Of a stretch of 64,000 nucleotides of DNA, positions 63,919 to 64,000 are shown one piece after another. Below the pieces are notes generated by a model. That model saw nothing but the letters and a program-made list of their open reading frames with translations. It did not search any database and was not told the DNA's origin. Origin of the DNA: Sinorhizobium terangae (GTDB lineage Bacteria; Pseudomonadota; Alphaproteobacteria; Rhizobiales; Rhizobiaceae); assembly GCF_009601505.1 (NCBI RefSeq), contig NZ_WITC01000124.1:1-64000 (forward strand), read 5' to 3'. Positions within the stretch are counted from its first letter, which is position 1. Each line of letters opens with the position of its first letter. The position numbers and the translations under genes are program-made.

Positions 63919-64000
63919 TCAATGGACGGCTGCGTCGTCAAGATGAGCGAGCTTGTCCGGATTGCGGACGATGAAGATATCGGCCACCCGGTCGTCGTGG
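63919..64000 (-). CDS. ECF41/SigJ-like sigma factor, C-terminal end (partial)
   Basis: Only the last 27 codons lie in the window. They read VADIFIVRNPDKLAHLDDAA, which matches the end of the SnoaL-like C-terminal extension of ECF41 sigma factors (usually IYVVRNPDKL). That extension regulates sigma activity. The rest of the gene is beyond the edge. It lies just upstream of the MFS gene on the same strand. Confidence 0.6.
   Translation of the reverse strand, partial: HDDRVADIFIVRNPDKLAHLDDAAVH

Overview
The window looks like chromosomal DNA of a Sinorhizobium/Ensifer-type bacterium (Rhizobiaceae, Alphaproteobacteria). The reasons are the high GC content, the order cycM / kdsB-pheA, the block rimP-nusA-ylxR-infB-rbfA-truB-(kinase)-rpsO-pnp, the group fabA-fabB-fabI divergent from irr, the order aroA-cmk-rpsA, and many short palindromic intergenic repeats of the kind described in rhizobia. 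The species assignment is inference from family knowledge; no database was searched. The region is mostly conserved core genome. I see no prophage, integrase, transposase, CRISPR array or rRNA operon.

Layout. 1-8000: an SRPBCC/ArsR pair, a BON protein, an AEC permease, membrane cytochrome c (cycM), kdsB and pheA, a DUF1127 mini-protein, a VOC protein, a WYL-type regulator, nudC and a HIT protein. 8100-14600: SRP RNA (ffs), dnaX-ybaB-recR, a lytic transglycosylase whose 5' end carries a palindromic repeat in frame, and an MFS exporter. 14700-28600: the transcription/translation block rimP, nusA, ylxR, infB, rbfA, truB, a HWE-type histidine kinase, rpsO, pnp and an rsmC-like methyltransferase. 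28700-33200: a small membrane protein, fabI/fabB/fabA, irr and a TRIC-type channel. 33400-45500: YdcF, a molybdopterin oxidoreductase, tRNA-Ala, a TIGR02300 protein, aroA-cmk-rpsA, three proteins of unknown function and a Tyr-rich secreted protein. 45700-50500: tRNA-Leu and two tandem class III nucleotide cyclases, one with a frameshifted N-terminus. 50600-64000: an RNase D-like exonuclease, a SelW/YqaA pair, DoxX, Rnk, a GFA/acetyltransferase pair, GNAT enzymes, a ccdAB toxin-antitoxin module, lepA, two MFS transporters, a cupin regulator, ExoD, an OmpA lipoprotein and the end of an ECF41-like sigma factor.

How the genes work together. The ffs/dnaX/recR and rimP-to-pnp blocks serve protein targeting, replication and repair, and ribosome and RNA metabolism. 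The rimP operon starts with a clear promoter followed by a strong terminator hairpin before the first gene, which suggests attenuation. The fab genes make unsaturated fatty acids and sit divergent from irr. aroA, cmk and rpsA link aromatic amino acid synthesis, CMP metabolism and ribosomal protein S1.

The main unusual signals are: (i) a two-hairpin intergenic repeat present in 11 copies, with compensatory changes in its second stem; (ii) a 174-bp RIME-like repeat lying in frame at the start of the lytic transglycosylase; (iii) an EPSP synthase closely similar to the CP4 class II enzyme but with Gly rather than Ala at position 100; (iv) an adenylate cyclase with two compensating frameshifts; (v) paired palindromes upstream of the SRPBCC/ArsR pair; and (vi) a ccdAB promoter whose -10 box is framed by two copies of TGCGCA. 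I found no convincing wholly new multi-gene system.
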